Source of the DNA: Marinobacter profundi
GTDB taxonomy: Bacteria; Pseudomonadota; Gammaproteobacteria; Pseudomonadales; Oleiphilaceae
Assembly: GCF_002744715.1 (NCBI RefSeq)
Contig: NZ_KZ319376.1
Coordinates: forward strand, 34,997 to 98,996
Reading direction: 5' to 3'
Length of the DNA: 64,000 nt
A program made the position numbers and the translations under genes. Under the pieces are notes generated by a model. That model was not told the origin of the DNA, made no database searches, and saw only the letters and a program-made list of their open reading frames with translations. Of this stretch, positions 1-8,371 are shown piece by piece; the first letter of the stretch is position 1; every line of letters begins with the position of its first letter.

Positions 1-82
1 TCGGGCCGTGGATAGCCCTCTTTCGTCACCGGAAACGCACGCTGAAGGATCAGCAGATAAGCCCTCTGAACAGTCGCAGAGG

Positions 83-184
83 TCGGGTGAGACGGCGGAT
101 CAGGACCGTCGGCGGCCAGGGATGGCCGCCGCCGAGCCCACATGGATGTACTTGTAGCGTGTCCTGAGCCGCCGTCTCACCCGA
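83..184. repeat. Large nested inverted repeat (cruciform-capable)
   Basis: A 24-bp arm at 83-106 is the reverse complement of 161-184 with a single mismatch. The 54-bp loop holds a second perfect stem (111-118 against 123-130, GGCGGCCA/TGGCCGCC). It lies downstream of the minus-strand dehydrogenase gene that ends at 233. It could act as a bidirectional terminator or be a REP-like interspersed element. There is no T-tract, so a simple Rho-independent terminator is not shown. Positions 1-82 hold no gene I can support. Confidence 0.7.
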
Positions 185-232
185 GCTCAGGCACCAGGGT
201 CACGGGCTGTATGAGCGTGATAGTGCACAGAG

Positions 233-1684
233 TCAGAAGCCCCGCGGCACAGTCTGCGGTTCGACAAACTCGAACAGACCTTCCAGCCCCCCCTCACGGC
301 CAATCCCGGACGCCTTCATGCCGCCGAAAGGCGCTTCCGGAGTCGGCCCGGTGCCGGTGTTCCAGCCCACATGACCAAAGCGCAGGCCCGCAGCAACCCG
401 CTGGGCGCGGTCGACGTCGGCAGTGAACACATAGGACGCCAGACCAAACTCGGTATCGTTGCCGGCTTCGATGACCTCCTCCTCGGTGCGGAACAGGGCC
501 ATGGGCACCAGCGGGCCGAACGTTTCCTCCTGGTAGCAGCACATATCGCGATTCACCCCCTGGACCACCGTGGGCGGGAAAAACAACCCGTCACCCAGTT
601 CAGCCGGCGGCTTGCCGGCCACCAGCTGCGCGCCTTTGTCCAGGGCATCCTGCAGGTGACGCCTGACCTTGTCGAAGCCCTGTTGATTAACCAGCGGACC
701 GATATCAACGCCCTCGGTCATGCCATCACCAACCGTCATCCGGTTGACCCGCTGCGCCAGTTTCTCGCCGAAGGCATCCGCCACCTTCTCGTGGACAAAG
801 ATGCGGTTGGCGCATACGCAAGTCTGGCCACCGCCGCGGAACTTGTTGGCAATGAGGTTATCAGCGGCAGCGTCCAGGTCGGCATCGTCAAAAACGATAA
901 ACGGCGCGTTGCCCCCCAGTTCGAGGGCCAGCTTCTTGACCTGGTCAGCAGTGTCCCGAATCAGCATGCGCCCGACTTCGGTGGAGCCGGTAAACGACAA
1001 CATCGGTACGTCCGGGTGCTCGCACAGCACCTTGCCAATCACACTGGCCTTGCCCATCACCAGGTTCACCATGCCATCCGGCAGCTCCACCTGCTCATCC
1101 AGCAGGGTGAACAGGGCGATCATCGTCAGCGGGGTCTCACTGGCCGGCTTGATCACCGACGGACAGCCGGCCGCCAGTGCGGCCGACAGCTTCTTGGCAA
1201 TCATGCCGATCGGGAAGTTCCACGGTGTAATCAGGCCGGCCACACCCACCGGCCGATAATGGACCGTCCAGCTGCAGTTCCGCGGCTGCTCGCTCAGGGT
1301 ATGAGGCTCCAGTGCCTGGATGTTGCGGGCACAGTAATCGAAGAATCCTGCGGCATAATCCACCTCACCACAGGCTTCCGGCAGCGGTTTGCCGTGTTCC
1401 AGACAGAGAATCCGCCCGATCTCCTCCCGGTTGGCCTGCAGGGCGTCACGAATCTGTTCCAGCCACCTGCGGCGGGTTTCAAGCGGATAGGGGCGGGTCA
1501 GCTGCAGGGCACCCTTGCCGGCGTCGACCGCAGCGCGGATTTCGTCTTCCGCCATCGACGCCACCTTTGCAATCACCTCGCCGGTGGCCGGATTGTAGAT
1601 ATCAAAGGTATTTCCGGCCGGTGACACTGACCACCGACCGCCAATGTAGCCAGTCATGCTCTTCAACAGGGGGGACTCGATCAT
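233..1684 (-). CDS. gabD: NAD(P)-dependent succinate-semialdehyde dehydrogenase (GabD-like)
   Basis: This cytosolic aldehyde dehydrogenase of 483 residues should oxidise succinate semialdehyde to succinate, the last step of GABA and putrescine breakdown. The nucleotide-binding FTGSTEVG segment, the general-base glutamate in ELGGNAP and the catalytic cysteine in GQTCVCANR are all present; the last is the GabD-type form. The reading frame is open upstream to 1834, but I start at 1684, where AAGGAG precedes ATG by about 7 nt and where the usual family length is reached. The gene is divergent from an acetylpolyamine amidohydrolase, which fits a polyamine-to-succinate route. Substrate choice is inferred from motifs; a related semialdehyde is possible. 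A second paralogue lies at 57118-58539. Confidence 0.9.
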   Translation of the reverse strand: MIESPLLKSMTGYIGGRWSVSPAGNTFDIYNPATGEVIAKVASMAEDEIRAAVDAGKGALQLTRPYPLETRRRWLEQIRDALQANREEIGRILCLEHGKPLPEACGEVDYAAGFFDYCARNIQALEPHTLSEQPRNCSWTVHYRPVGVAGLITPWNFPIGMIAKKLSAALAAGCPSVIKPASETPLTMIALFTLLDEQVELPDGMVNLVMGKASVIGKVLCEHPDVPMLSFTGSTEVGRMLIRDTADQVKKLALELGGNAPFIVFDDADLDAAADNLIANKFRGGGQTCVCANRIFVHEKVADAFGEKLAQRVNRMTVGDGMTEGVDIGPLVNQQGFDKVRRHLQDALDKGAQLVAGKPPAELGDGLFFPPTVVQGVNRDMCCYQEETFGPLVPMALFRTEEEVIEAGNDTEFGLASYVFTADVDRAQRVAAGLRFGHVGWNTGTGPTPEAPFGGMKASGIGREGGLEGLFEFVEPQTVPRGF

Positions 1685-1854
1685 CTCGGCTCCTTCTGGT
1701 TCGCTGTGACAACATGGGATCACAACCATAGTGGCCTCTGATACCAACCCTGTAAAGCGAACGGCAGGGTTGCAGGTACCTGCCCGGCCCGCGGTTTTGA
1801 CCCCCCGGCCATGGCGCCTATACTCGGAGAACAACCGATTCAGGAGGCCGGACC

Positions 1855-2871
1855 ATGAAAGCGTTTTTTCATCCCTTGCAGGACCAGCACATCCCGAAGA
1901 CCTACTTTACCCGGGGCCAGATGCGCCAGCCCCAGGAGGTGCCGGACCGCACCGGACAGATGCTGGAAGGACTCAAGGCCATGGACATCCCGGTGTTACA
2001 GCCGTCCGACCAGGGAGCCGGACCGATATCCAGGGTGCATGACCTGGGTTATCTCCGCTTCCTCGAGTCAGCCCACCGGCGCTGGATGGAAATCCCCGAA
2101 GACTGGGGCGATGAAGTAATGTCGAACATCTTCGTCCGCTCCCCCAATCCGATGCGGGGCATTCTCGCCGAAGCAGCAAACTACCTGGCCGACGGCAGCT
2201 GTCCGGTTGGCGCCAATACCTGGGAGGCCGCCTACTGGTCGGCCCAGACCGCCCTGGGGGCCGCCGACGCCCTGATGGCCGGCGAGCGTGTTGCCTACGC
2301 GGTGTGCCGGCCACCGGGCCACCACGCCCGACGCGATGCCGCGGGCGGGTTCTGCTATCTCAACAACGCCGCCATCGCGGCAGAGAAACTGACGGCACGG
2401 TTTCCGAAAGTCGCCATTCTGGATACCGACATGCACCACGGCCAGGGCATCCAGGAAATTTTCTATTCACGCCGGGACGTGCTGTATGTGTCCATTCACG
2501 GCGATCCCACCAATTTCTATCCGGTGGTCAGCGGGTTCGAGGATGAGCGGGGCGAGGGCGAGGGCTACGGCTATAACATCAATCTGCCCATGCCCCACGG
2601 CTCTTCCGAGGAGCATTTCTTCGCCAGGCTGGACGAAGCGCTGGCCGCAATCCGGCTGTTCCAGCCCGATGCCCTGGTACTGCCACTGGGCTTTGATATC
2701 TACCACAACGACCCCCAGGCCAAGGTTGCGGTAACCTCGGAAGGTTTCTGCCGGCTCGGCAACCACATTCGCCGCACCGGCCTGCCCACCCTGGTGGTTC
2801 AGGAAGGCGGTTACGACCTTGAAGCCCTCAGCGCCAACGTCCAGCAGTTCTTCAAGGGACTCAATGGCTGA
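1855..2871 (+). CDS. Acetylpolyamine amidohydrolase, histone deacetylase superfamily
   Basis: This 338-residue class II HDAC-like zinc hydrolase probably removes acetyl groups from acetylated polyamines such as acetylputrescine. RPPGHHA gives the catalytic histidine pair (about H156/H157). DTDMHHGQG supplies two zinc ligands (D192, H194), GFDIYHNDP the third (D281), and QEGGY the transition-state tyrosine (Y320). Length matches characterised bacterial acetylpolyamine amidohydrolases. AGGAGG lies upstream of the ATG. It runs divergently from the gabD-like gene across about 170 bp and converges on thiI with only 5 bp between stop codons. Other acyl-lysine or amide substrates cannot be excluded. 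Confidence 0.88.
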   Translation: MKAFFHPLQDQHIPKTYFTRGQMRQPQEVPDRTGQMLEGLKAMDIPVLQPSDQGAGPISRVHDLGYLRFLESAHRRWMEIPEDWGDEVMSNIFVRSPNPMRGILAEAANYLADGSCPVGANTWEAAYWSAQTALGAADALMAGERVAYAVCRPPGHHARRDAAGGFCYLNNAAIAAEKLTARFPKVAILDTDMHHGQGIQEIFYSRRDVLYVSIHGDPTNFYPVVSGFEDERGEGEGYGYNINLPMPHGSSEEHFFARLDEALAAIRLFQPDALVLPLGFDIYHNDPQAKVAVTSEGFCRLGNHIRRTGLPTLVVQEGGYDLEALSANVQQFFKGLNG

Positions 2872-2876
2872 CCCGG

Positions 2877-4328
2877 TCAGGCGGGGGCGTACACCTTGAT
2901 ATTGGTGTGGCCCTCGGCCCTCAGGTGACCGGCATGCATCCGGCTCATGGTGCCGCGATCGCAGTACAACAGGTACTGACGGTCGTCCGGCAGTGCGCCG
3001 ATCTGCTGGTTCAGTTCGTAGAACGGAATATGAATGATCCGGTTATTGGTCAGCGTCAGCGGCGAGCGCTCACCCTCGTCCGGATGACGGACGTCGATGA
3101 TGATGTCATCGACGTCCGGCGTGCGCACCAGCTCCACTTCCTCCGGGGTCAGTGTCGAGTCCAGTAACGCCTGCACCTGGGTTTCTTCGCGCTGGTCGAT
3201 AGCCTGCTGGAGCACGGCGAGGTCCATCAGGGCCTCGTCCGCTTCGACCCGTTCCAGCCTGGCGCGGGTCGCCGGCTTCTGGGAAATCACACCACAGTAT
3301 TCCGGCATGTTGCGGGAGAAGGATTCGGTACCGATGTCCCGCGCGATCCGGATGATTTCCTGCTTGTCCATCGCAATCAGCGGGCGCAACACCACTTGCT
3401 CGCTGGCCCGGTCCACCACGTTCAGGTTGGTCAGGGTCTGGCTCGACACCTGGGCGACCGCATCTCCGGTCACCAGACCATGGGCGTTGTTTTTGGCGGC
3501 AATCTGCGACGCCGCCTTCAGCATCATCCGCTTGAGCACCACGCCCCAGTGGCGATGATTCACCGAGCGCATGATCTCTGCCACCACACCGTCGAAGGGC
3601 ACCGAAATGAATTTGGCATTGTGGGAAGAGCCATAACGCTGCCAGATGTAATGCACCACCTGGCGGACGCCCACCTCGTGGGCCGCACCGCCCAGGTTAA
3701 AGAACAGGAAGTGGTTGCGCAGGCCGCGCCGCAGCAGCATGTACGACGCCACCGAGGAATCATAACCACCGGAGATCAGGGTCATCACCGACTCGACGCT
3801 GCCAAGGGGATACCCCCCCAGGCCGCGGTGACGGCGGTGGGCAATATGGAAAACGTCGTCGCGGATCTCGATACGCACTTCCACCTCAGGGTTACGCAGG
3901 TCGACACCGCGACACTCCGAGCCCTGGAACAGCGCAGCCCCCACATGACGCTCCAGGTCCAGCGAACGGAACCCGTGATCGCCCTGACGGCGCACCCGCA
4001 CCGCAAAGGAGCGACCCTTCAGGCGCGCGGCAAACGCCACCAGTGCCTTCTCCGCGACATCATCCATCGACACCAGCGGGAACACGCCAATCTCCTGGAT
4101 GGTGGAAATTCCCGGTACCCGCATCAGCTCATCGATGACCTGCCCCATCAGGGCGCGCCCGTCGGGGACATCGACATCGACCCGGTCCCAGGAGCCGTCG
4201 ACCCGGATGTCCGGATCGAGACGGGCAAGGATTTTACGGATGTTCTGCCGCAGGTGGCGCATCTGCTGGCGGCGTACCGGCTTGCTTTTGATGGCAACTT
4301 CCGGAGCGGGACGAATCAGGAGTTTCAT
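2877..4328 (-). CDS. thiI: tRNA 4-thiouridine / thiazole sulfurtransferase ThiI
   Basis: ThiI adenylates U8 of tRNA and passes persulfide sulfur to it; in many bacteria it also supplies sulfur for the thiamine thiazole. The 483-residue protein has an N-terminal ferredoxin-like/THUMP region (about 1-165), a PP-loop (SGGYDSS at 186-192), a conserved cysteine in MPEYCG, and a C-terminal rhodanese domain with the persulfide cysteine in LLYCDRG. Length and domain order match the long enterobacterial form, so the rhodanese domain is intact. The opening residues resemble E. coli ThiI, which supports the start. Confidence 0.95.
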   Translation of the reverse strand: MKLLIRPAPEVAIKSKPVRRQQMRHLRQNIRKILARLDPDIRVDGSWDRVDVDVPDGRALMGQVIDELMRVPGISTIQEIGVFPLVSMDDVAEKALVAFAARLKGRSFAVRVRRQGDHGFRSLDLERHVGAALFQGSECRGVDLRNPEVEVRIEIRDDVFHIAHRRHRGLGGYPLGSVESVMTLISGGYDSSVASYMLLRRGLRNHFLFFNLGGAAHEVGVRQVVHYIWQRYGSSHNAKFISVPFDGVVAEIMRSVNHRHWGVVLKRMMLKAASQIAAKNNAHGLVTGDAVAQVSSQTLTNLNVVDRASEQVVLRPLIAMDKQEIIRIARDIGTESFSRNMPEYCGVISQKPATRARLERVEADEALMDLAVLQQAIDQREETQVQALLDSTLTPEEVELVRTPDVDDIIIDVRHPDEGERSPLTLTNNRIIHIPFYELNQQIGALPDDRQYLLYCDRGTMSRMHAGHLRAEGHTNIKVYAPA

Positions 4329-4457
4329 AGGGAATGGTCGGAATTCAGCTGGGTGGCGTAATGACTGGAAAGCGCTTAGTGTAACGGTTTAGCCTGTTGC
4401 CTCAAAATCCGGCGTTTCCGAAACAGGCCGACAACACCACCAGGAGTTTTTTCGTCA

Positions 4458-5834
4458 ATGACCCGACCTGCCACCATCAACGCACTGGTCTCGCCCGAAG
4501 GCAGCCTTGAAATCCTTTCCAGCCAGGAAGTCCGACGCCTCAAGGACAAAAGCGAAGGCGGCCTGTACCGGTTATTCAGGCAGTGTGCACTCGCCGTCCT
4601 CAACACCGGCGTTGAAACCGACGACTGCAAGCAATTGATGGAAGCGCATTCTGACTTTGATGTACGGCTGGTGCCCCAGCCCCGGGGCCTCAAGCTGGAG
4701 CTCCTCAACGCCCCGGCCAGCGCTTTCGTGGATGGCCAGATGATGCACGGTATCCGGGAGCACCTGTTTTCGGCGCTGCGCGACCTGCTGTACTCGAACG
4801 TGCGGGCCGCCTCCATTGCGAAATTCAGTCCGGACGACATCACCAACATTATTTTCTATATCCTGCGCAATGCGGGCGTGCTGGAAGCCGGCCGTGCGCC
4901 CGACCTCGTGGTGTGCTGGGGTGGTCACTCCATCAACCGCGAAGAATACGAGTACAGCAAGGAGGTCGGCCATCAGCTCGGCCTGCGCGCCATGAACATC
5001 TGTACCGGCTGCGGACCGGGCGCGATGAAGGGTCCGATGAAGGGCGCCACCATCGGGCACGCCAAGCAAAGGGTCAAAAACGGTCGCTATATCGGCATCA
5101 CCGAGCCGGCAATCATCGGCGCCGAGGCGCCCAACCCCATTGTCAACGAACTGGTGATCATGCCGGACATCGAGAAACGGCTGGAAGCCTTCGTCCGTGC
5201 CGGTCATGGCGTGGTGGTGTTTCCCGGCGGGGTCGGAACGGCGGAGGAAATTCTCTACCTGCTGGGCATTCTGCTGCACCCGGACAACCGGGACCTGCCG
5301 TTCCCGGTGGTCTTCACCGGGCTGCGGGAAAACGGTGCGTATTTTGAAATGATTGACCGCTTTATCCGCAATGCGCTCGGTGAGGAAGCGGCCGAAAAAT
5401 ACCGGATCATTCTTGAAGACCCGGCCGAGGTCGCCCGCACCATGAAGCAGGGGATGGTCGACGTGGAAACCTTCCGGCGCGCCATGCAGGACGCCTACCA
5501 TTACAACTGGATGCTGAAGATTGACCCGGTATTCCAGCTGCCCTTCGAGCCGACCCACCAGAGCATGCGCGCCCTTGAGCTGCATCGCGAGCAGCCGCCC
5601 CACCTGATTGCGGCCAATTTGCGCAAGGCGTTCAGCGGTATTGTTGCGGGTAACGTGAAGGAGCAGGGAATCCGGCAGATTGCCGAGAAGGGGCCGTTCG
5701 AGATTGCCGGCGATCCCAGCCTGCTGGCGCCGCTGGAACAGATGCTGCAGTCGTTTGTGGCGCAGAACCGGATGAAGTTACCGGGCGCCTCCGCCTATCA
5801 GCCCAGCTACCGGATTGTCAGCGGAGCGGCGTAA
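4458..5834 (+). CDS. ppnN: Pyrimidine/purine nucleotide 5'-monophosphate nucleosidase PpnN (YgdH)
   Basis: PpnN cleaves nucleoside monophosphates to base and ribose 5-phosphate and in E. coli responds to (p)ppGpp. The 458-residue protein has the N- and C-terminal extensions of the long PpnN type around a LOG-family core. The core carries CWGGHSINREEY and the signature PGGVGTAEE, where the arginine/glutamate active-site region is expected. AGGAG precedes the ATG. It converges on the cytochrome c gene, with a hairpin overlapping its stop codon. Confidence 0.93.
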   Translation: MTRPATINALVSPEGSLEILSSQEVRRLKDKSEGGLYRLFRQCALAVLNTGVETDDCKQLMEAHSDFDVRLVPQPRGLKLELLNAPASAFVDGQMMHGIREHLFSALRDLLYSNVRAASIAKFSPDDITNIIFYILRNAGVLEAGRAPDLVVCWGGHSINREEYEYSKEVGHQLGLRAMNICTGCGPGAMKGPMKGATIGHAKQRVKNGRYIGITEPAIIGAEAPNPIVNELVIMPDIEKRLEAFVRAGHGVVVFPGGVGTAEEILYLLGILLHPDNRDLPFPVVFTGLRENGAYFEMIDRFIRNALGEEAAEKYRIILEDPAEVARTMKQGMVDVETFRRAMQDAYHYNWMLKIDPVFQLPFEPTHQSMRALELHREQPPHLIAANLRKAFSGIVAGNVKEQGIRQIAEKGPFEIAGDPSLLAPLEQMLQSFVAQNRMKLPGASAYQPSYRIVSGAA

Positions 5835-5847
5835 CGCCGGCTCCGCT
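5820..5847. terminator. Hairpin overlapping the ppnN stop codon
   Basis: AGCGGAGCGGCGT (5820-5832) pairs with ACGCCGGCTCCGCT (5834-5847) apart from a one-base bulge. It sits between two convergent genes and spans the ppnN stop codon. There is no clear T-tract, so termination is inferred from position and stem strength. Confidence 0.45.
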
Positions 5848-5859
5848 GTCGGTTACCGG

Positions 5860-6192
5860 TTACTTGCCGCCAGCAGGGAGGCTGGCGTAGTAAGCGGCCA
5901 GGTTGGCAATGTCGTCATCACTCAGCGCAGCAGCCTGGCCCTGCATGACCGCTGCCTGACCACCGTTACGCTGCTTGGCGCGGTAGGCCTTCAGGGCCGA
6001 CGCCAGGTAGGCTTCGTTCTGGCCCGCGAGGTTGGGATAACCCGGGATCTGGGCAATGCCATTCGCGCCATGGCAAGCGGCGCATACAGCCGCCTTGGCC
6101 TTACCGGCCTCGGCGTCGGCAGCAGTGGCGAGTGCCGGCAGCGCCGCACTCAGAGCAAAGATGCCGGCAACGGCATAGCTTTTCATTTTCAT
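5860..6192 (-). CDS. Periplasmic class I cytochrome c (c553/c5-like)
   Basis: The 110-residue protein has a signal peptide ending near ALATAADA and one haem-binding site, CAACH, at about residues 38-42. A methionine in the second half (VMQGQ) is the candidate sixth ligand. The [19 protein letters not shown]-terminal helix is typical of small soluble class I cytochromes c. It is likely an electron shuttle in the periplasm; its redox partner is not evident from neighbours. The 6193-6444 gap upstream holds no gene I can support, only a short inverted repeat (6343-6348/6354-6359). Confidence 0.9.
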   Translation of the reverse strand: MKMKSYAVAGIFALSAALPALATAADAEAGKAKAAVCAACHGANGIAQIPGYPNLAGQNEAYLASALKAYRAKQRNGGQAAVMQGQAAALSDDDIANLAAYYASLPAGGK

Positions 6193-6444
6193 AGATTCTA
6201 CCCTCTCATCTTTTGGGAATACCCGGCCCGATCCGAGGCCATGCGGTACTTTGGAACACCCTTATAACATAGCGTCCGGGAACGCCAAATGCGATAAATC
6301 AAGTCGCCTTCCCGGGCCAATACTTGATAATCGTAATGAAATACGTCGCTTTTCGACGTTTGTCCTCTTCCAATTATTCGCCGTTGGCGACAAAGTGCCA
6401 TCAGCAAAACAACCTAGCGCTGGTCGATACACGGAGACGCCACC

Positions 6445-7548
6445 ATGTCCATCCTGGTCCAGGAACTTGACTGCCGAGAAGGCGTGGTCGGAGTGATCAC
6501 TCTCGACTCACCCGCTACCCTGAACGCACTGACCCTCGACATGGTGGACGGCATCCAGGCCGCGCTTGACTCCTGGGCCGCTGACAGCCGGGTCTGTCTG
6601 GTACTGTTGCAGGGTAATGGCGAACGGGGGTTCTGTGCCGGGGGCAATCTGCGCGAGCTGTACAACGCAATGGCCGCGACCGGCGACGGACGGGGGGCCA
6701 CCGACTTTTTCAGCCGCGAATACCGGCTTGATTTTACCCTTCATCGCTACCCCAAGCCGGTGATCGGCTGGGCCCACGGCATCATCATGGGGGGCGGGCT
6801 GGGCTTGCTGTCCGGTTGTCGCTACCGGCTGATCACGCCGGATGCCGTGGTGGCCATGCCGGAAACCCGCATCGGACTGTTCCCGGATACCGGCGCCAGC
6901 TGGTTTCTCAATCGCCTGCCCGAAGGCATCGGACTGTTTCTCGGCCTGACCGGGGCTCGCCTCAATGCCACCGACACCTTGCGAATCGGTCTCGCTGACC
7001 TGGCCGTCCACCAGGACGGCCGCGACACGCTGCTGGCGCAACTGCAGGAGCAACGCTGGAGCGGTGATGTTGCCGCAGATGACAACCGGCTGTACCGCCT
7101 GCTGAACCAGCTGGACACCCCCGCAGCCCGTTCACTGCCGGCCAGCGAACTGGCCGGCTGCGAGCAGGCAATCGGCCGCACCTGTCATGGCGGTGACCTG
7201 CCGGAACTGGTTGCCAGCCTGCTGGCGGAAGCGGACCCGTCGCCCTGGTGGCAGGCCTGCATGACCGGTCTGAGGGAGGCCTGCCCGACCAGCCTGTGGC
7301 TGGTTCACGAGCAACTGGAGCGGGCCCGGCAGATGTCACTGAAAGACATTTTTGAAATGGAGATGGTGGTGGCCGCAAACTGCGTCCGCAACCCGGACTT
7401 CCGCGAGGGCATCCGGGCCCGGCTGATTGAGCGGGATAACAGGCCCGCCTGGCGCTTCGACTCGCTGTCCGGGGTCACCCCGGACGTGGTTGCCGATCAC
7501 TTTATTGCGCCCTGGCCGGCACACGGCTCTCCCCTGGACCTGCCCTGA
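6445..7548 (+). CDS. Enoyl-CoA hydratase/isomerase family, 3-hydroxyisobutyryl-CoA hydrolase-like
   Basis: This crotonase-fold protein of 367 residues has oxyanion-hole segments GERGFCAGGN and GIIMGGGLGL and the acidic loop PETRIGLFPDTGASW. That loop and the extended C-terminal half of about 170 residues are typical of the 3-hydroxyisobutyryl-CoA hydrolase (valine catabolism) branch rather than short enoyl-CoA hydratases. The gene stands alone between a cytochrome c gene and an ankyrin lipoprotein, so context does not name the pathway. A hydratase role on another acyl-CoA remains possible. Confidence 0.8.
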   Translation: MSILVQELDCREGVVGVITLDSPATLNALTLDMVDGIQAALDSWAADSRVCLVLLQGNGERGFCAGGNLRELYNAMAATGDGRGATDFFSREYRLDFTLHRYPKPVIGWAHGIIMGGGLGLLSGCRYRLITPDAVVAMPETRIGLFPDTGASWFLNRLPEGIGLFLGLTGARLNATDTLRIGLADLAVHQDGRDTLLAQLQEQRWSGDVAADDNRLYRLLNQLDTPAARSLPASELAGCEQAIGRTCHGGDLPELVASLLAEADPSPWWQACMTGLREACPTSLWLVHEQLERARQMSLKDIFEMEMVVAANCVRNPDFREGIRARLIERDNRPAWRFDSLSGVTPDVVADHFIAPWPAHGSPLDLP

Positions 7549-7581
7549 GCAGACTCTGCCCGGGCTGGTGCGACGCCGGCG

Positions 7582-8274
7582 TCAGAGCTCTGCCCCGGCC
7601 TGGACCAGCAGCATTTCCAGATCCGGATTGCGACGGGCGCGGGCCACATCCAGGGCGGTCTGGCCATCCGGGGAACGGTAATTCACCTCCGCGCCGGCGG
7701 CCAGCAACATTTCCGCGGTCAGCAAATCGCCGCCGCCCACCACCATCATCAACAGCGACTGTCCGCCCTGACTGACATTGACGTTCGCCCCGGCGGACAG
7801 CAATGCCTTGACCACCGAAAGGTGGCCATTGCGGGCCGCCAGAATGACCGGGGTAGCGCCCTCCGCACTGACCACATTGACGTTCGCGCCCGCCGACAGC
7901 AGCAACCGCACCAGTCGGCCAGCGCCGGCTTCTGCCGCCACCATCAGTGGCGTGGGTTGCCCCGCCACCGCCAGGTCCGGCGCAGCGCCCTGGCTTAACA
8001 GGTACCAGGCAATACGCTCCTCACCCCGGCGTACCGCTTCGGCCAGCGGGGTGCCGCTTTCGGTCAGGGTATTGAGTGCCGCGCCGCTTTCCGCCAGGCT
8101 GCGCACATCATCGATATGGCCGCCACTGACCGCCGCCATCAGCGGGGTCTCGGCCCGGGTTGCCGATGCCGGGTTCAGGTTGGCCGGCAACGGCACCGCG
8201 GAACAGGCCGCAAGACCTAATGAGACGGCAAGAAGAACGAACATTGGGGCGCGGGCGCCGGATCCTTGGGCCAT
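7582..8274 (-). CDS. Ankyrin-repeat lipoprotein
   Basis: The 230-residue protein begins with a lipoprotein signal ending in LAAC (lipidated cysteine about residue 24) and then has about five ankyrin repeats. Recognisable units include ETPLMAAVSGGHIDDV, TPLMVAAEAGAGRLV, TPVILAARNGHLSVV and QTALDVARARRNPDL. It is probably held at the envelope as a protein-binding scaffold. It follows tmcA on the same strand after about 97 bp, with no sign of a shared function. The first methionine is used here; M11 would give a shorter signal peptide. Confidence 0.8.
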   Translation of the reverse strand: MAQGSGARAPMFVLLAVSLGLAACSAVPLPANLNPASATRAETPLMAAVSGGHIDDVRSLAESGAALNTLTESGTPLAEAVRRGEERIAWYLLSQGAAPDLAVAGQPTPLMVAAEAGAGRLVRLLLSAGANVNVVSAEGATPVILAARNGHLSVVKALLSAGANVNVSQGGQSLLMMVVGGGDLLTAEMLLAAGAEVNYRSPDGQTALDVARARRNPDLEMLLVQAGAEL

Positions 8275-8371
8275 AACGGTATCTCGATCATTTTGTGCGG
8301 TTATTCTGCGCAGGAAGCGCCGCCATTTACAGCGAGCGGATCACAAGTCTGGCCGACACGGTAAAAAACCG

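Noticed and set aside
371..1624. Open frame of 417 codons antisense to the gabD-like gene
   Set aside because: Composition and full overlap mark it as a shadow of the dehydrogenase.
6198..6407. Small minus-strand frame between the cytochrome c and hydratase genes
   Set aside because: No ribosome site, no family match by eye, and it occupies the likely divergent promoter region.
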